Notes: generated from the letters alone by a model not told the origin. 14,883 bases of DNA from Candidatus Methanomethylophilaceae archaeon (GCA_013329105.1 DUKW01000014.1:1-14883), one strand, 5' to 3'; shown: positions 1-7,246, counted from the first letter of the stretch. Numbers and translations are program-made.

Positions 1-336
1 AAGATCATCACGTAGAGTCTTGATCGATATGTTTGCCTCATCAATAAAGGGGGGAGGCACTTGGGCACCGTTGGAGTGACCTAGTTTGGTGATCAATCCC
101 AATTGAACGGATGCATATTCGGCCACCTCTTCCAATTGAGGGTTCGATGTGGGTTCACCTCCCACGAAGCTCACCCTGTCAACGTCGACTATTTCCATAT
201 GTTTGATTATCTCTTCCGTTGAGAGGTAATTATTGGGTTCCCGTCTACCATTCAGCTTGTAGAAGCACCAACTGCAGCTCATATCACACCCATAATTGTG
301 GATGTTGAGCCGGCGATAGATTTTATTTTCTGTCAT
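1..336 (-). CDS. Radical SAM domain protein (5' part, runs off left edge)
   Basis: The first 112 residues of a radical SAM enzyme are present; the frame is open to base 1, so the C-terminal part is missing. Seen: a cluster motif C17-x3-C21-x2-C24 followed by F-Y, which would bind the 4Fe-4S cluster that cleaves S-adenosylmethionine, and a GGEP motif at residues 59-62 that contacts the SAM amino group. The CxxxCxxC motif lies within 25 residues of the start, as in pyruvate formate-lyase activase-like and other small archaeal radical SAM proteins. The ATG at 336 is chosen because it gives the normal spacing to the cluster; in-frame GTG and TTG codons further upstream are possible but unnecessary. 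No strong Shine-Dalgarno is seen. A TATA-like box and a large inverted repeat lie upstream. The substrate cannot be told from this fragment. Confidence 0.85.
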   Translation of the reverse strand, partial: MTENKIYRRLNIHNYGCDMSCSWCFYKLNGRREPNNYLSTEEIIKHMEIVDVDRVSFVGGEPTSNPQLEEVAEYASVQLGLITKLGHSNGAQVPPPFIDEANISIKTLRDDL

Positions 337-361
337 TTTGTAAAAAGCCAAGGGGACCACC

Positions 362-407
362 AACGCTCAGTAACAACAAATTGATTTTCGTGTTACTGTA
401 AAGCGTT
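362..407. repeat. Long imperfect inverted repeat at the radical SAM promoter
   Basis: The left arm AACGCT-CAGTAACA (362-375) is the exact reverse complement of the right arm TGTTACTG (391-398) plus AGCGTT (402-407), interrupted only by TAA at 399-401. That is 14 paired bases around a 15-nt centre. It covers the predicted start of transcription and the first part of the leader, so it could be a repressor operator or a leader hairpin. Which of these is inference. Confidence 0.75.
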
Positions 408-411
408 TCTA

Positions 412-422
412 TTATTTAAAAG
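412..422 (-). promoter_or_regulatory. TATA-like box of the radical SAM gene
   Basis: The minus strand reads CTTTTAAATAAT here, a good archaeal TATA box. It places the transcription start near 388-392 and gives a leader of about 54 nt before the ATG at 336. The inverted repeat at 362-407 starts directly downstream of the box. Position inferred by eye. Confidence 0.5.
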
Positions 423-688
423 AGGGTCCAGTGATTCCTTGTTTTAGGCCCTTTACAAGAAAGGTAGCTACTGCTATCATAAATAATACTTACTCTGGCG
501 ATCCCCATTATTGTGGGACTTCATATGTTTCAATTCATTCTTATAATTAGTTTTTAGAGCACTCTAGATCGTTACAAAACATACACCAAACCATTCCAAA
601 GAAGGTATAAAGACAATAAACATCAGAGAGAAATTTGAATTAAGAACCATAGTGAAAATATGAGGAACAATATTTGATATAATCTTAC
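423..688. other. Intergenic stretch without a recognisable gene
   Basis: AT-rich DNA between the radical SAM promoter and the 3' end of tRNA-Arg. The only open frames are very short; the longest plausible one, a 22-codon minus-strand frame at 412-480, has no RBS and overlaps the promoter. A weak hairpin around 502-518 was seen. I see no RNA gene or mobile element. Confidence 0.6.
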
Positions 689-692
689 AAAA
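689..692 (-). terminator. Short oligo-T stop downstream of tRNA-Arg
   Basis: The minus strand has a run of four T eight bases after the encoded CCA of the tRNA, inside an AT-rich trailer. Archaeal RNA polymerase can stop at such short T runs. Weak, because four T is the minimum. Confidence 0.3.
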
Positions 693-698
693 TGGGAT

Positions 699-777
<79 letters not shown>

Positions 778-863
778 ATGATGTTCCTAGACTCAAACGT
801 GGCGCCAGGAAGGTATGCCTCAGAGCATTGGGTTTTTTGGTGAGGTGGAGATCAGAATGTCAA

Positions 864-1019
864 TCACTGCTTCTTTTTGAACTCGGTGTAACCACAGCGC
901 CCGCAGGAGGTTCTATCCTCATGTTGAGCCATGAAGACGCCCGGTCCACACTTGGGACATACCGGTTTCGCCCTGACCAGCTTATCTCCATCCATATGGT
1001 AACAATCTTTCTTGGCCAT
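864..1019 (-). CDS. rps27ae: 30S ribosomal protein eS27 (S27ae)
   Basis: A 51-residue small-subunit ribosomal protein of the archaeal/eukaryotic S27ae family, homologous to the ribosomal part of eukaryotic ubiquitin-S27a fusions. Seen: a four-cysteine zinc ribbon, C21-x2-C24 and C39-x2-C42, flanking a [12 protein letters not shown] segment typical of the family, then GYTEF and a lysine-rich C-terminus. Length matches archaeal members (about 50-60 residues). The start ATG is preceded by GGAGGA, which lies within the last codons of eS24; the two genes are separated by 2 nt, so they are translationally coupled. Last protein gene of the rpo7 operon, followed by tRNA-Arg. No ubiquitin-like domain is present, as expected for archaea. 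Confidence 0.95.
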   Translation of the reverse strand: MAKKDCYHMDGDKLVRAKPVCPKCGPGVFMAQHEDRTSCGRCGYTEFKKKQ

Positions 1020-1021
1020 TT

Positions 1022-1321
1022 TTATTCCTCCGTCTTGGCCGTGCTAATGCCAGAACGCGTCAGTAGGTATTTACTCTCAAGTCTTTTCGCCGTTTCGACG
1101 TCCTTGTATATCTTAGCATAAACCACAGAGCTATTCATCCCATACCGGGATCCAATGTTATCTATGATCACGGCATTGACATCAGTCTTCAAGACCTTCG
1201 CAAGCTCCTCTCGGACCTTGGCCCGGGAGGGTGTGGCTTCGCCCTCATGGTCCACAACGAATCGGACCTCGGTTCTCTCTTGCAAGGGATTCTCCCTCTT
1301 CTCAGTGATTTCTATCTTCAT
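1022..1321 (-). CDS. rps24e: 30S ribosomal protein eS24
   Basis: A 99-residue small-subunit ribosomal protein of the S24e family, found only in archaea and eukaryotes. Seen: the N-terminal strand [16 protein letters not shown], the central [18 protein letters not shown] segment, and the family hallmark around residues 55-70 ([17 protein letters not shown]). The length is typical. Its ATG overlaps the stop codon of the dephospho-CoA kinase gene in an ATGA junction, and a strong GGAGGAG lies five bases upstream. It sits in the conserved archaeal cluster between the kinase and eS27. Nothing unusual was seen. Confidence 0.96.
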   Translation of the reverse strand: MKIEITEKRENPLQERTEVRFVVDHEGEATPSRAKVREELAKVLKTDVNAVIIDNIGSRYGMNSSVVYAKIYKDVETAKRLESKYLLTRSGISTAKTEE

Positions 1322-1833
1322 GGCAACTCCTCCATTCTGTTCCAGAGCTCTTTTATCCTTTCTGGCAGATCCTCATCCACCTCGATGAGAACCATACCCT
1401 CGCCCGGCTGCCCATAGACCACCCAACTGCCTACAGGTGCGTAAAGGATACAAGCCAGGACGGCCAGATCCTCCTCACCCTCTACCCGGATGCTCATTGG
1501 TTCACAGCCTTTTAAAGCGTTTTTTACAGCTTCCATTAGCTCGTTGCTGATCGTTCCCGGCGGGTTCCGCACCGTAACGATGCGGTAGCCCTCCTCTTCA
1601 ACCAGACGAGAGAGCCCAGTCATCTCTCTCCTCTCAGTGCGACCGTCGTAAACGATCAAATGAGGTCTTATACCGAGTTTCATTGCGGTGAGGGATACTA
1701 TGTCCCCCACAGTCACCAAGAGGCTGCTGTCTTTCCTTTCCTGAAGTCGTTTCTCGTCTATGATCGGGCCAAAGGGACGTGCTAGTTCCTGCCGCATATG
1801 CTCAGGGAGGCGCCACCCCTTTGTTTCGTTCAT
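1318..1833 (-). CDS. GTP-dependent dephospho-CoA kinase (DUF359 family)
   Basis: A 171-residue member of the archaeal DUF359 family, shown in Thermococcus to catalyse the last step of CoA synthesis, phosphorylating dephospho-CoA with GTP instead of ATP and unrelated to bacterial CoaE. Seen: VTVGDIVS (40-47), IVYDGRTERREM (60-71), RNPPGTIS (89-96), RVEGEEDLAVL (117-127) and VVYGQPGEGMVLIEVDE (138-154), the ordered conserved blocks of the family with their acidic residues intact. Its ATG follows the spt4 stop codon with no gap, and its stop overlaps the eS24 start. GAGGG lies upstream of the ATG. The location among transcription and ribosomal genes is a known archaeal neighbourhood. A soluble cytoplasmic enzyme; no transmembrane segments. 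Function is confident by family; it is untested in this organism. Confidence 0.9.
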   Translation of the reverse strand: MNETKGWRLPEHMRQELARPFGPIIDEKRLQERKDSSLLVTVGDIVSLTAMKLGIRPHLIVYDGRTERREMTGLSRLVEEEGYRIVTVRNPPGTISNELMEAVKNALKGCEPMSIRVEGEEDLAVLACILYAPVGSWVVYGQPGEGMVLIEVDEDLPERIKELWNRMEELP

Positions 1834-2016
1834 CTAACGTACCCTCAGGGCATACCTGCCATTGGAAGTTATACCCATCTTTTTGGCTATATCCGATTTT
1901 TCGTGATCAATTACCACGACATAACCCTGCCACTCCTTTGATGTCTGTCCGCCACAGCGGGGACAGACCTCTTCTTCGGAAATGAGACTGCATTGTTTGC
2001 AGGCACGATCGGTCAT
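1834..2016 (-). CDS. spt4: Transcription elongation factor Spt4 (RpoE'')
   Basis: A 60-residue archaeal Spt4, which pairs with Spt5 to form a processivity clamp over the RNA polymerase cleft. Seen: an N-terminal zinc finger of C6-x2-C9 and C18-x2-C21 (ACKQC, VCPRCGG), then SKEWQGYVVVIDHEKSDIAKKMGI, the conserved core that packs on the Spt5 NGN domain. The length is typical of archaeal Spt4. The start ATG overlaps the rpo7 stop codon (ATGA), with GGTGAG six bases upstream. Its gene directly follows the RNA polymerase subunit Rpo7, as in most euryarchaea. Spt5 is not in this window. Confidence 0.94.
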   Translation of the reverse strand: MTDRACKQCSLISEEEVCPRCGGQTSKEWQGYVVVIDHEKSDIAKKMGITSNGRYALRVR

Positions 2017-2573
2017 TGTAGCTCACCCTTTGCCTTACGATCCTCTTCCAACCATTCAAGCTTTCCGAGTCCTGGCTGTCTCATCGTCAGACCGATCTTG
2101 CTCTCGCGCGGGTTGCGCTCATTGAGACTCAAAGCCACTATTCTGGCACGTACACGGTCACCGACAGCCAGCGTTCGGCTGTTGTCCTTACCAACCAATC
2201 TTTGATTGTCAGCATCTACATGAATGCGATCATCCATTATCTGGCTTATATGCAACAGACCGTCGAGAGGACCGAATCTCACAAAGGCACCGAACTTCAG
2301 GATCTCACAGACTATACCCTCAATCACTTCCTGAAGTTGCGGCCGGAATATCAGTTGATCGTACGCCACCTGTTGATACACAGCACCGTCACCGTGGACG
2401 ACGCGCCCTAAACCGACTGGCCTCACATTGCTTATTAGAACGGTAAGGTGATCCCCCTCGATACGGCCCTCGAAGGATTCACATGTGAGCTGCCCCACCA
2501 CTTCGTTGAAATCCTCATCGAGCATGGTCGGTGGAATGCGCACGACCTTCTCAGCGTTAGTTAGTATATACAT
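2013..2573 (-). CDS. rpoE1: DNA-directed RNA polymerase subunit Rpo7 (RpoE1)
   Basis: A 186-residue homologue of eukaryotic Rpb7, which with Rpo4 forms the polymerase stalk that binds nascent RNA and aids open-complex formation. Seen: the N-terminal tip domain (about 1-80) beginning MYILTNAEKVVRIPP, with GLGRVVHGDGAVYQQVAYDQLIFRP, then an S1/OB RNA-binding domain (about 82-165) containing EGIVCEILKFGAFVRFGPLDGLLHISQI and a final ESKIGLTMRQPGLGKLEWL. Length and order match archaeal Rpo7. First gene of the operon, with its own TATA box 40-50 bp upstream of the start, giving a short leader of about 20 nt. Overlaps spt4 by four bases. Confidence 0.96.
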   Translation of the reverse strand: MYILTNAEKVVRIPPTMLDEDFNEVVGQLTCESFEGRIEGDHLTVLISNVRPVGLGRVVHGDGAVYQQVAYDQLIFRPQLQEVIEGIVCEILKFGAFVRFGPLDGLLHISQIMDDRIHVDADNQRLVGKDNSRTLAVGDRVRARIVALSLNERNPRESKIGLTMRQPGLGKLEWLEEDRKAKGELQ

Positions 2574-2614
2574 GATGTGACCTTCTGTGAAACGTTCTCT
2601 GCATTATTGAGGCC

Positions 2615-2630
2615 TTATATAAAAGTTGAG
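2615..2630 (-). promoter_or_regulatory. BRE/TATA promoter of the rpo7 operon
   Basis: The minus strand reads CTCAACTTTTATATAAGG, a near-consensus archaeal TATA box (TTTTATATAA at 2615-2624) with an upstream segment in the BRE position. The predicted transcription start is near 2593, about 20 nt before the rpo7 ATG. Confidence 0.75.
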
Positions 2631-2652
2631 GGAGAGCTCTAAACGCCAGATG

Positions 2653-2658
2653 AAAAAA
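2653..2658 (-). terminator. Oligo-T terminator after the pyrophosphatase gene
   Basis: A run of six T on the minus strand about 27 bp downstream of the pyrophosphatase stop codon, with no strong hairpin, fitting intrinsic archaeal termination. It separates this gene from the rpo7 promoter. Confidence 0.5.
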
Positions 2659-2684
2659 TGATATAAGAGGTTTGGGGGCAACCA

Positions 2685-4901
2685 TCAGACGATGTATATG
2701 CCAGCGGTAACCAGGGTCACCGTGGATAGGAGTTTGACCAACACATGTATTGACGGCCCGGCTGTGTCCTTGAAGGGATCGCCAACTGTGTCACCGACCA
2801 CTGCCGCAGCATGAGCGGTGGATCCTTTACCGCCGTGGTGACCTGCCTCGATATACTTTTTCGCATTGTCCCAGGCCCCTCCTCCGTTGTTGAAGAAGTT
2901 CGCCATAAGGATACCGACGATAGTACCAACGATAATCAGGGCTCCGACCGCCTGAGGGGCCAAACTGACGTAATCCGGGGCCAGGACATTCAGAACGCCG
3001 ATTGTTGCTAGACCAAACCCTACAGGGAAAATTATAGGCAATATGCCTGGCAATATCATGGCTTTCAAGGCTCCCTTAGTGGAGATGTCAACGCACTCAT
3101 CATACCGTGGTTTCTCCGTGCCTTCCATGATACCGGGGTACTCGCGGAACTGTCTGCGGACCTCATTAATCATCTCATAAGCGGCTACACCGACAGCCCT
3201 TATGGCAAGGGCAGCGAATATGAAGACCAACATACCACCGACAAGACCACCTATAAAGATCAGGGGGTTACCAAGACTGACATTGAAGGCTTCATAGAGT
3301 GTCTGACCTCTCTCATCGGCCACAATCTCGAAATACGCTGCGAAGAGCAGGAAGGCTGCCAGACCAGCTGTAGCCATAGCATAGCCCTTTGTCAATGCTT
3401 TGGTAGTGTTACCTGCGGAGTCGAGCCTATCAGTCCTCTCCCTGACGCTGGACGGCATATCGCTCATCTCCACGATCCCACCGGCATTGTCCGTTATGGG
3501 GCCAAAGGTATCCTCGGCAAGGATGTAAGCAGAGGAACAGAGCATGGCAATCGTGGCGATAGCTGTCCCATAAAGACCAAAAACGAAGAGATCGGAGATG
3601 GCTGTCAGGCCCAAGACCTCGCCGCCCATAGTCCAACCTAGGGCAAAGCTACCGCCTAATGCGAGACATATGGCTATAACAGGCAGCATCGTGGTCTCCA
3701 AAGCAATGGATATGCCCGATATGACGTTCGTTGCAGGGCCGGTCTCCGACGATTCGGCTATGGCTCTGACCGGGCGATAATGACCGGCTGTGTAGTATTG
3801 TGTTATGTAAACGATGGCTATGCCCAATACCACTCCAATCACACCCAAGCCCAAGAAGTACATCCATACACCATCAGCAGCATAGTCGCCGAGAAGTGTG
3901 TAGGACAGGATGGTTAGGAAGACCAAAGAGAGTATAGCAGTTATAAAATAACCACGGTTCAGCGTAGAATAGATGTCAGAATCATCATCCTTCATCTTGA
4001 CGCTCCATATCCCTATGAGAGACGCTATGAGTCCAAAGGCTAGGAACACGAGTGGGAACATTATCCATACGATATCGCCACCAAACGAGGTTCCTTCCAG
4101 AACCTTGAATACCGCAAACCCTATTATCATCGAACCGATAATCTCGGCTGCAGTAGACTCAAAAAGGTCGGCACCACGGCCAGCACAATCACCCACATTA
4201 TCGCCGACGAGATCGGCGATGACTGCGGGGTTTCGCGGATCGTCTTCGGGTATACCGGCTTCCACCTTGCCCACTAGATCTGCACCAACATCAGCGGCTT
4301 TAGTATAAATACCGCCGCCCAACTGGGCAAAGAGGGCCGCCATAGATGCCCCGAAGGCATAACCTACCACGTGTTCAAGAGCTAAACCTATCGTGGACCC
4401 ATCAGTGACTGCAATTGCCTCATACACCATGAAGACCGTAAAAACACCCAGTAGGCTCAAGGCCGCCACTGCAATACCGGATATGGCCCCGCCTCGGAAG
4501 GATACGTGAAATGATTCCTTCAGCGAAGTGCGGGCAGCGCTTGCGGTGCGAATGTTCGAGTTGACAGCAACATACATACCGATAAATCCAGAGAGCGCGG
4601 AAAAGGTGGCTCCCAACAGGAAAGCTAATGCAACCTCCCAACCCAAACGGTTCACGCCGAACAGCTCGCCTGCCACTACGATTATGGCAGCTATTATGAC
4701 GCTGATAATACCTATCGTCTTGTATTGTCGAGTCAGGTAAGCCATAGCACCATCTTTGATTGCCTTATAGATGGAGCGCATATTTTCATCCCCGGTGTCA
4801 CGGGAAAATATGTCCCTGTAAAACCAGAATCCGAAGATGAGGGCTACCAGCCCCGAAATGGGGACCATATACAGCATGTTGTCAAGTAAGTCAACCACCA
4901 T
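2685..4901 (-). CDS. hppA: Membrane-bound proton-pumping pyrophosphatase (K+-independent type)
   Basis: A 738-residue polytopic pump that hydrolyses pyrophosphate and drives ions across the cytoplasmic membrane. Seen: about 16 hydrophobic segments; the pyrophosphate/Mg-binding motif DVGADLVGK at 204-212 followed by EDDPRNPAVIADLVGDNVGD; and a second acidic cluster near 678-717 (DNAKKYIEAG, then VGDTVGDPFKDTAGPS). The signature GNTTKALTKG has Lys501 and Thr504, the residues that mark the K+-independent, H+-pumping class; K+-dependent enzymes have Ala and Gly there. Length is within the family range (about 670-800). The ATG at 4901 is preceded by AGGGGAT and by a TATA box near 4943, so it is probably transcribed alone. 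Ion specificity is inferred from the signature. Confidence 0.96.
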   Translation of the reverse strand: MVVDLLDNMLYMVPISGLVALIFGFWFYRDIFSRDTGDENMRSIYKAIKDGAMAYLTRQYKTIGIISVIIAAIIVVAGELFGVNRLGWEVALAFLLGATFSALSGFIGMYVAVNSNIRTASAARTSLKESFHVSFRGGAISGIAVAALSLLGVFTVFMVYEAIAVTDGSTIGLALEHVVGYAFGASMAALFAQLGGGIYTKAADVGADLVGKVEAGIPEDDPRNPAVIADLVGDNVGDCAGRGADLFESTAAEIIGSMIIGFAVFKVLEGTSFGGDIVWIMFPLVFLAFGLIASLIGIWSVKMKDDDSDIYSTLNRGYFITAILSLVFLTILSYTLLGDYAADGVWMYFLGLGVIGVVLGIAIVYITQYYTAGHYRPVRAIAESSETGPATNVISGISIALETTMLPVIAICLALGGSFALGWTMGGEVLGLTAISDLFVFGLYGTAIATIAMLCSSAYILAEDTFGPITDNAGGIVEMSDMPSSVRERTDRLDSAGNTTKALTKGYAMATAGLAAFLLFAAYFEIVADERGQTLYEAFNVSLGNPLIFIGGLVGGMLVFIFAALAIRAVGVAAYEMINEVRRQFREYPGIMEGTEKPRYDECVDISTKGALKAMILPGILPIIFPVGFGLATIGVLNVLAPDYVSLAPQAVGALIIVGTIVGILMANFFNNGGGAWDNAKKYIEAGHHGGKGSTAHAAAVVGDTVGDPFKDTAGPSIHVLVKLLSTVTLVTAGIYIV

Positions 4902-4937
4902 GTTTCATATCCCCTAGAATTTTGTTTGGGATGCTGG

Positions 4938-4955
4938 TTATAATATAAATGGTTT
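4938..4955 (-). promoter_or_regulatory. BRE/TATA promoter of hppA
   Basis: The minus strand has AAAACCATTTATATTATAA, a strong TATA-like box preceded by an A-rich BRE-like element. The predicted start is near 4918, about 17 nt before the hppA ATG. It lies in the 86-bp gap after the MetV-like gene, which has no clear T-run terminator, so some readthrough is possible. Confidence 0.65.
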
Positions 4956-4987
4956 TTCTCCCCATTATACAATCCAGAGAATCACGG

Positions 4988-5464
4988 TCAGACGAATGGA
5001 CCGGGCTTGGTACCTGTCAACAGACATGCCTCCTCTAGTTCCAGCCCATTGGGAGGGATTGCTATGTCTTCTGCACGGCAGAGAATTACATTTCCGTCAC
5101 CGTCGCGCCGACCCTGTCCCAGAGTTTTTAATGGGAGTAGTATATTGAGCCTGGGTGCGGCCGCAGAAAGCGTCTCTGCCCCTACCTCACAGCAAAGGGC
5201 TACAACAACATCTGCACTCTGAAGCAATGACATGTCTGTCTTGGCCATTATATGGTCTTGGAGGCAGGAGGCGCTGACAGTCTGGGAGGCTATCAACTCA
5301 ATACCATCCTCCTGAAGCTTCTCTGCCAGCCTGGAAATCGAGTCTCTGTCGGCCACACCACAAATGCGCGCACAGGTTCCACATGACCAGAGAAAAACCC
5401 TCTTTCCTTTTAGCGCATCTTTTAGTTCAGGATAATCATAGAGCCTAACAACCACCATCATCAT
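4988..5464 (-). CDS. MetV-like cysteine-rich protein (N-terminal MTHFR-C-type domain only)
   Basis: A 158-residue protein resembling the N-terminal portion of MetV, the zinc/iron-sulfur partner of methylenetetrahydrofolate reductase MetF. Seen: WSCGTCARIC with C28, C31 and C35; DSISRLAEKLQEDGIELI, matching the amphipathic helix and strand after the cysteines; C67 in VSASCLQDH; then ADVVVALCCEVGAETLSAAAP-LNILLPLKTLGQG, which follows the MetV pattern of a buried strand, cysteine and a late Leu-x-Thr. A lone C129 remains where MetV has its second cysteine cluster, so that part is missing or degenerate. The protein starts with three consecutive ATG codons (5464, 5461, 5458); a TATA-like box at 5483-5492 would start transcription right there, suggesting a leaderless mRNA. 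No MetF is adjacent. Assignment is by remembered pattern, so the exact function is unknown. Confidence 0.6.
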   Translation of the reverse strand: MMMVVVRLYDYPELKDALKGKRVFLWSCGTCARICGVADRDSISRLAEKLQEDGIELIASQTVSASCLQDHIMAKTDMSLLQSADVVVALCCEVGAETLSAAAPRLNILLPLKTLGQGRRDGDGNVILCRAEDIAIPPNGLELEEACLLTGTKPGPFV

Positions 5465-5482
5465 GTTATAAATCTAATAGCC

Positions 5483-5492
5483 GATAAATATC
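5483..5492 (-). promoter_or_regulatory. TATA-like box of the MetV-like gene (leaderless)
   Basis: The minus strand reads GATATTTATC. A start 25 bp downstream falls at about 5462, on the triple ATG of the gene, so the mRNA would have no leader. No Shine-Dalgarno is present, which agrees. Confidence 0.4.
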
Positions 5493-5699
5493 TGTTATCC
5501 CTTAGAATCTTAGATGCTCTGCCGATGACCTTGTCGTCACCGCTCTTATCTATCTGTTCATAACAATGGTGTTGTGCCGGATTTTGGCTTTAAGCTTTAA
5601 TTTATTAGTAAATATTGTGTTGTTAGCACATCAGCGCATCGTTCAGACCTGACAACCCCTAAGTCACCGCCACCTTCATGATCTTCATGGGGTTCTGAT

Positions 5700-6323
5700 A
5701 TGGGTTGGTATGTTGTCGATAGAATAGATGGCAGCGGTAAGAATACAGTCGCCGACATGCTAGCCGATATATTGAAAGAAGAAGAGGGGGACAGCTTCGT
5801 GCAGAGCCGTCCTTCTGATCGTGTTTTAGGCCGTGTTGCACGCAGTCTCCTTTACAAAGAGAACAGAATGGCGATAATCATGGCCACCTTCTTTTATATA
5901 ACGGACTTGGTTGGCAGCCTTTTTAGATTACGTCACTGGTACCGTATTCACGATGACGTGATATTTGTGCGATATAATGTGGTGGCTTATCTGCCTGATA
6001 TGCTTGCAGAGTTAGTATACGGTATCCTCGCGCGACTGCTCCCAGTACCAGACGACCTCCTGCTAGTCGATCTTCCTCCTCAAACGGCAGCTGAACGTAT
6101 AATAGAGAGGGGATATATACGGGAGGTCTTCGAAACGATAGATGGGTTGGAAGATATACAAACCCGTATGCTACGACTTAGCAAGAATGGATGGACGATA
6201 ATAGATAATGGCAACGAGATCGAGAACGTTAAGAGACAGCTTATAACTTATCTGGAAAGTGAGCAACAATCCCTTTATAGGGAATGTCCATCTAATGCAT
6301 CGGAGATCTTATGGAAGAACTAA
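5700..6323 (+). CDS. Thymidylate kinase-like P-loop protein
   Basis: A 207-residue protein of the thymidylate kinase-like P-loop fold, which would phosphorylate dTMP or a related nucleotide. Seen: P-loop region VVDRIDGSGKNTVADML (5-21); the central DVIFVRYNVVAYLPDMLAEL (about 86-105), in the place of the DRY/nucleotide-selecting helix; LLLVDLPPQTAAERIIERGYIREVFE (about 119-144), matching the LD-L-P--A--RI--R---E-fE block before the LID; and a C-terminal TIIDN strand. The Walker A deviates: Arg8 stands where GxxxxGK[ST] starts with Gly, and Asn15 replaces the Mg-binding Ser/Thr. Length fits the family. The ATG has GGGG seven bases upstream. It overlaps the deoxyhypusine synthase gene by 13 bases. 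Activity as a true dTMP kinase is uncertain. Confidence 0.7.
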   Translation: MGWYVVDRIDGSGKNTVADMLADILKEEEGDSFVQSRPSDRVLGRVARSLLYKENRMAIIMATFFYITDLVGSLFRLRHWYRIHDDVIFVRYNVVAYLPDMLAELVYGILARLLPVPDDLLLVDLPPQTAAERIIERGYIREVFETIDGLEDIQTRMLRLSKNGWTIIDNGNEIENVKRQLITYLESEQQSLYRECPSNASEILWKN

Positions 6324-7246
6324 TACCTGTCCAAGACATTAGACTTCGTAGCGGAATGACCGTTGCTGAGATGGTTAACGCCATGGGCTGCTCTGGCGGT
6401 TTTACGGCCCGTAAGCTATATCAGGCCGTAGAGGTCATAGAGCGTATGTTGCGCAACGAGGATTGTCTTCGTTTTCTTTCATTCCCGGCTTGTATAATGG
6501 CCACCGGGACCAGAGGCGTCATTGTAGAAATGGTGAAAAGAGGTATGGTGGATGTCATCATAACGACCTGTGGTACATTGGACCACGATTTGGCCAGGAC
6601 ATGGAAGGAATATTATCATGGGGACTTCAACCTTGATGACGCTGAGCTTAGACATAAAGGGATCAGTCGCCTAGGCAATGTGCTTGTGCCAGACGAATGT
6701 TACGGTGAGGTCCTGGAAGAGAGATTGATACCCTTATTCGAGGAAATACTGAAAGACCGTGACTCTATTACCACACACGAACTCATAGACGAGGTGGGCG
6801 CACGTATAGATGATGAACGCAGTCTGCTTCATTGGTGTCACCGTAAAGGAGTTAAGGTCTTCGTACCTGGGATAACGGACGGATCGTTTGGAAGCCAGCT
6901 ATGGATGTATTATCAGACACACCGTTCCTTTCGCATCGACTTGTTCGGTGATGAGCAGTCGCTTTCTGATCTGACGTTCGATGCCCCCGAGACGGGTGCC
7001 ATAATCGTCGGGGGCGGTATCTCCAAACACCACACAATCTGGTGGAACCAATTCCGCGGCGGCCTAGACCATGCAGTTTACATAACGACGGCAGTGGAGT
7101 ATGACGGCTCGCTCTCCGGGGCACAGATTAGAGAGGCCGTCTCATGGGGAAAAGTAAAGGAGACCGCATACCAAGTGACAGTGGAGGGTGATGCAACCCT
7201 ATCATTGCCCCTCATAGTTGCCGCTCTTCTAGAGAGGGAAAAATGA
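6311..7246 (+). CDS. dys: Deoxyhypusine synthase
   Basis: A 311-residue enzyme that transfers the aminobutyl group of spermidine, with NAD, to a lysine of translation factor aIF5A. Seen: GCSGGFTARKLYQAVEVIERM (26-46), the SFPACIMATGTRGVIVEMVKRGMVDVIITTCGTLDHDLAR block (57-96) that binds NAD, FVPGITDGSFGSQLW (184-198), GGGISKHHTIWWNQFRGGLDHAVYITTA (234-261) and EYDGSLSGAQIREAVSWGK (263-281). Lys281 in VSWGK aligns with the lysine that carries the covalent intermediate in the human enzyme (EAVSWGK). Length is typical of archaeal members. The ATG has GGAG upstream, inside the end of the preceding gene; the stop overlaps the next start (ATGA). aIF5A itself is not nearby. Confidence 0.95.
   Translation: MEELIPVQDIRLRSGMTVAEMVNAMGCSGGFTARKLYQAVEVIERMLRNEDCLRFLSFPACIMATGTRGVIVEMVKRGMVDVIITTCGTLDHDLARTWKEYYHGDFNLDDAELRHKGISRLGNVLVPDECYGEVLEERLIPLFEEILKDRDSITTHELIDEVGARIDDERSLLHWCHRKGVKVFVPGITDGSFGSQLWMYYQTHRSFRIDLFGDEQSLSDLTFDAPETGAIIVGGGISKHHTIWWNQFRGGLDHAVYITTAVEYDGSLSGAQIREAVSWGKVKETAYQVTVEGDATLSLPLIVAALLEREK

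Noticed and set aside
412..480. A 22-residue minus-strand frame with a plausible hydrophobic peptide in front of the radical SAM gene
   Set aside because: No Shine-Dalgarno, overlaps the likely TATA box, and length and composition are easily met by chance in AT-rich DNA.
502..518. Hairpin-like CCCCA/TGGG in the left intergenic region
   Set aside because: Only four to five pairs with no T run and no position relative to a gene end; not distinguishable from chance.
3973..4308. A 111-codon open frame on the plus strand inside the pyrophosphatase gene
   Set aside because: It lies fully antisense to a strongly conserved gene; composition reflects the codons of the real gene.
5679..5691. Direct repeat TTCATG-ATC-TTCATG before the thymidylate-kinase-like gene
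   Set aside because: Two six-base copies only; it overlaps the ribosome-binding region and shows no further periodicity.
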